Shown here: positions 62,521 to 64,000 of the stretch, piece by piece | Position numbering within the stretch: position 1 is the stretch's first letter | How the letters are laid out: each line of letters begins with the position of its first letter | NCBI RefSeq assembly: GCF_022229015.1 | Contig: NZ_JAKKFF010000446.1 | Coordinates: forward strand, 1 to 64,000 | Source of the DNA: Micromonospora foliorum | GTDB taxonomy: Bacteria; Actinomycetota; Actinomycetes; Mycobacteriales; Micromonosporaceae | Length of the DNA: 64,000 nucleotides | Reading direction: 5' to 3' | Made by a program: the position numbers and the translations under genes | Notes under the pieces: model-generated | The model's database searches: none | Told to the model about the DNA's origin: nothing | Seen by the model: the letters and a program-made list of their open reading frames with translations, nothing else

Positions 62521-64000
62521 ATGACTGAGGTCCACGCGGTGGTGGACGGGCCGGCGCCGGCTCAAGCAGGTCCGGGGCACGGTCGACCGGACGGGCACGA
62601 CGGCGGGGCGCGCCTACGCGATCTCCTCGGCCGGATGACGATCGAGGAGAAGATCGCCCAGCTCGTCGGCTTCTGGGAGAAGGAGGACGGCGAGGCGGTC
62701 GCACCGTTGCAGGGGGAGTTCGGCGACGCCTTCAAGCTTGAGGACTTCTCCCGGCACGGGCTCGGTCACCTCACCCGCGCCTACGGCACCCGCCCCCTGG
62801 ACGCGGTGGAACGCGCGGCCTGGCTGTGGAAGTTCCAGCGGGACCTGGTCACCGGGACCCGGCTCGGCATCCCGGCGATCGTCCACGAGGAATGCCTCAC
62901 CGGGCTGTCCGCGTGGAAGGCGGCCACCTTCCCCACCCCGCTGGCCTGGGGTGCCGCGTTCGATCCCGAACTGGTCACCGAGATGGCCGCGGCGATCGGC
63001 GCCTCGATGCGGGCCCTGGGCGTTCACCAGGGGCTCTCTCCGGTGCTCGACGTGATCCGTGACCCCCGCTGGGGGCGGGTGGACGAGTGCATCGCCGAAG
63101 ACCCGTACCTGGTCGGCACCATCGGCACGTCGTACGTGCGCGGCCTGCAGTCGCAGGGGGTGCACGCCACCCTCAAGCACTTCGCCGGCTACTCCGCCTC
63201 GCGCGCCGGGCGCAACTTCGCCCCGGTGCACGTCGGCCGCCGGGAACTGGCCGACGTGCTGCTCCTCCCGTTCGAGATGGCGATCATCGACGGCGACGCC
63301 CGCAGTGTCATGCACTCGTACGCCGAGATCGACGGGGTGCCCGTCGCCGCCGACCCGACGATGCTGACCGGCATCCTGCGGGACCAGTGGGGCTTCGACG
63401 GCACGGTGGTGGCCGACTACTACGGGGTCGCGTTCCTCAACCTGCTGCACCACGTGGCGGGCGATAACGCGGACGGGGCCGGGCAGGCGTTGACTGCCGG
63501 TGTCGACGTCGAACTGCCCACCGGCGACGCCTATCTGACCCTGCACGAGTCGGTGCGGGCGGGCAAGCTCGACGAGGCGCTCATCGACCGCGCGGTGCTG
63601 CGGGTGCTGCGGCAGAAGCAGGACCTCGGTCTGCTCGACGCGACCTTCAACGACGAGCCGCCCCAGGCGATCGACCTCGACTCGCCGGAGCACCGGTCGA
63701 TCGCCCGCCGGCTCGCTGAGGAATCGATCGTGCTGGTCGCCAACCGGGACGCGCTGCCGCTGCCGGCGGGGCGACGGGTGGCCCTCATCGGCCCGAACGC
63801 CGACCGGCAGGGTGCGCTCTTCGGGTGCTACTCGTTCCTCAACCACGTCCTCGTCCAGCACCCCGGCGTGGAGACCGGCATCGAGGTGCCGACCGTGCTC
63901 GACGCCGTGCGGGCCGAGTTCGGCGACGACCTCGTCGCCTGGGCGCGCGGCTGCGACGTTGACACCGACGACCGAGCCGGCTTCGACGAGGCTGTCGCCA
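62521..64000 (+). CDS. glycoside hydrolase family 3 (beta-xylosidase/glucosidase-like), partial
   Basis: This is a 493-codon open segment from the ATG at 62521, running off the window end. It reads MTIEEKIAQLVGFW, then the GH3 N-terminal barrel: LGIPAIVHEECLTGL, FPTPLAWGAAFDPELV, LSPVLDVIRDPRWGRVDECIAEDPYLVG and ATLKHFAGYSASRAGRN. WGFDGTVVADYYGV follows, where the Asp of VADY is the nucleophile position. The second domain begins at ARRLAEESIVLVANRDALPL. No signal peptide, so it is cytoplasmic, cleaving imported oligosaccharides. It is 38 bp after the permease and surely in the same operon. Confidence 0.92.
   Translation, partial: MTEVHAVVDGPAPAQAGPGHGRPDGHDGGARLRDLLGRMTIEEKIAQLVGFWEKEDGEAVAPLQGEFGDAFKLEDFSRHGLGHLTRAYGTRPLDAVERAAWLWKFQRDLVTGTRLGIPAIVHEECLTGLSAWKAATFPTPLAWGAAFDPELVTEMAAAIGASMRALGVHQGLSPVLDVIRDPRWGRVDECIAEDPYLVGTIGTSYVRGLQSQGVHATLKHFAGYSASRAGRNFAPVHVGRRELADVLLLPFEMAIIDGDARSVMHSYAEIDGVPVAADPTMLTGILRDQWGFDGTVVADYYGVAFLNLLHHVAGDNADGAGQALTAGVDVELPTGDAYLTLHESVRAGKLDEALIDRAVLRVLRQKQDLGLLDATFNDEPPQAIDLDSPEHRSIARRLAEESIVLVANRDALPLPAGRRVALIGPNADRQGALFGCYSFLNHVLVQHPGVETGIEVPTVLDAVRAEFGDDLVAWARGCDVDTDDRAGFDEAVA

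Overview
The window is high-GC actinobacterial DNA. Abundant GTG/TTG starts, AfsR/SARP-type regulators, long TPR-STAND proteins, a HelD-like helicase and many secreted proteins point to a filamentous actinomycete. Micromonosporaceae (Micromonospora-like) is my best guess, and it is an inference. No rRNA, tRNA, CRISPR array or intact transposase gene was recognised.

Layout. (1) 1-4.6 kb is a worn margin: an argS 3' remnant with an in-frame TGA and a frameshift, a secreted protein divergent from an HxlR regulator, a large GT-C-like membrane protein, a transposase scrap and a dead ATP-grasp gene. (2) 4.8-10.7 kb is the most exciting part. An 18-bp ORF (8567-8584, minus strand) encodes the pentapeptide MSYDH. 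It has a near-perfect Shine-Dalgarno and is followed by a strong hairpin and then genes for an MFS exporter, an ATP-grasp ligase and a GNAT/BioF2-like acyltransferase. A cytochrome P450 is divergently transcribed. Tyr3 and His5 match the M-x-Y-x-H pattern of biarylitide (bytA/bytO) minimal RiPPs, whose known precursors are of the MRYYH type. Ser2, Asp4 and the ligase/acyltransferase/exporter genes would make this an unusual variant. (3) 10.7-17.9 kb holds decayed genes, a membrane protein, a 1344-residue secreted transglycosylase-like plus SGNH hydrolase protein, a truncated SARP-like protein and a small secreted DUF2690-like protein. (4) 18-30.7 kb is a run of AfsR/SARP regulators (four full, plus the truncated one upstream) with an orphan Imm49 immunity gene and gene debris. 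(5) 31-32 kb has two small secreted proteins. (6) 33-39.5 kb is a tightly overlapping operon of fully dissociated NRPS parts: C domain, MFS exporter, degenerate C domain, PCP, P450, A domain. It is preceded by a palindromic operator and a possible 8-codon ORF (MVKNDCAG). A STAND regulator faces it. (7) 42-53 kb is mostly housekeeping or accessory: a cold-shock gene with a terminator-like leader, cupin, PQQ-type sugar dehydrogenase with a CebR-like box, LtrA, a TetR/DUF308/flavin-disulfide oxidoreductase unit with three repeated operators, a dehalogenase-like hydrolase and HelD. (8) 55-64 kb is carbohydrate metabolism: a secreted beta-sandwich-like protein, GH15, a LacI regulator, a sugar ABC importer (binding protein and two permeases) and a GH3 glycosidase running off the window.

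Proposed logic: in region 2 the P450 would cross-link or oxidise the ribosomal pentapeptide, a protease would trim it, the ATP-grasp ligase and/or GNAT would extend or acylate the product, and the MFS protein would export it. In region 6 the A domain loads the PCP, the P450 oxidises the tethered amino acid, one or both C domains couple it, and the MFS exporter releases it. All functional assignments are from reading sequence motifs; no searches were run.
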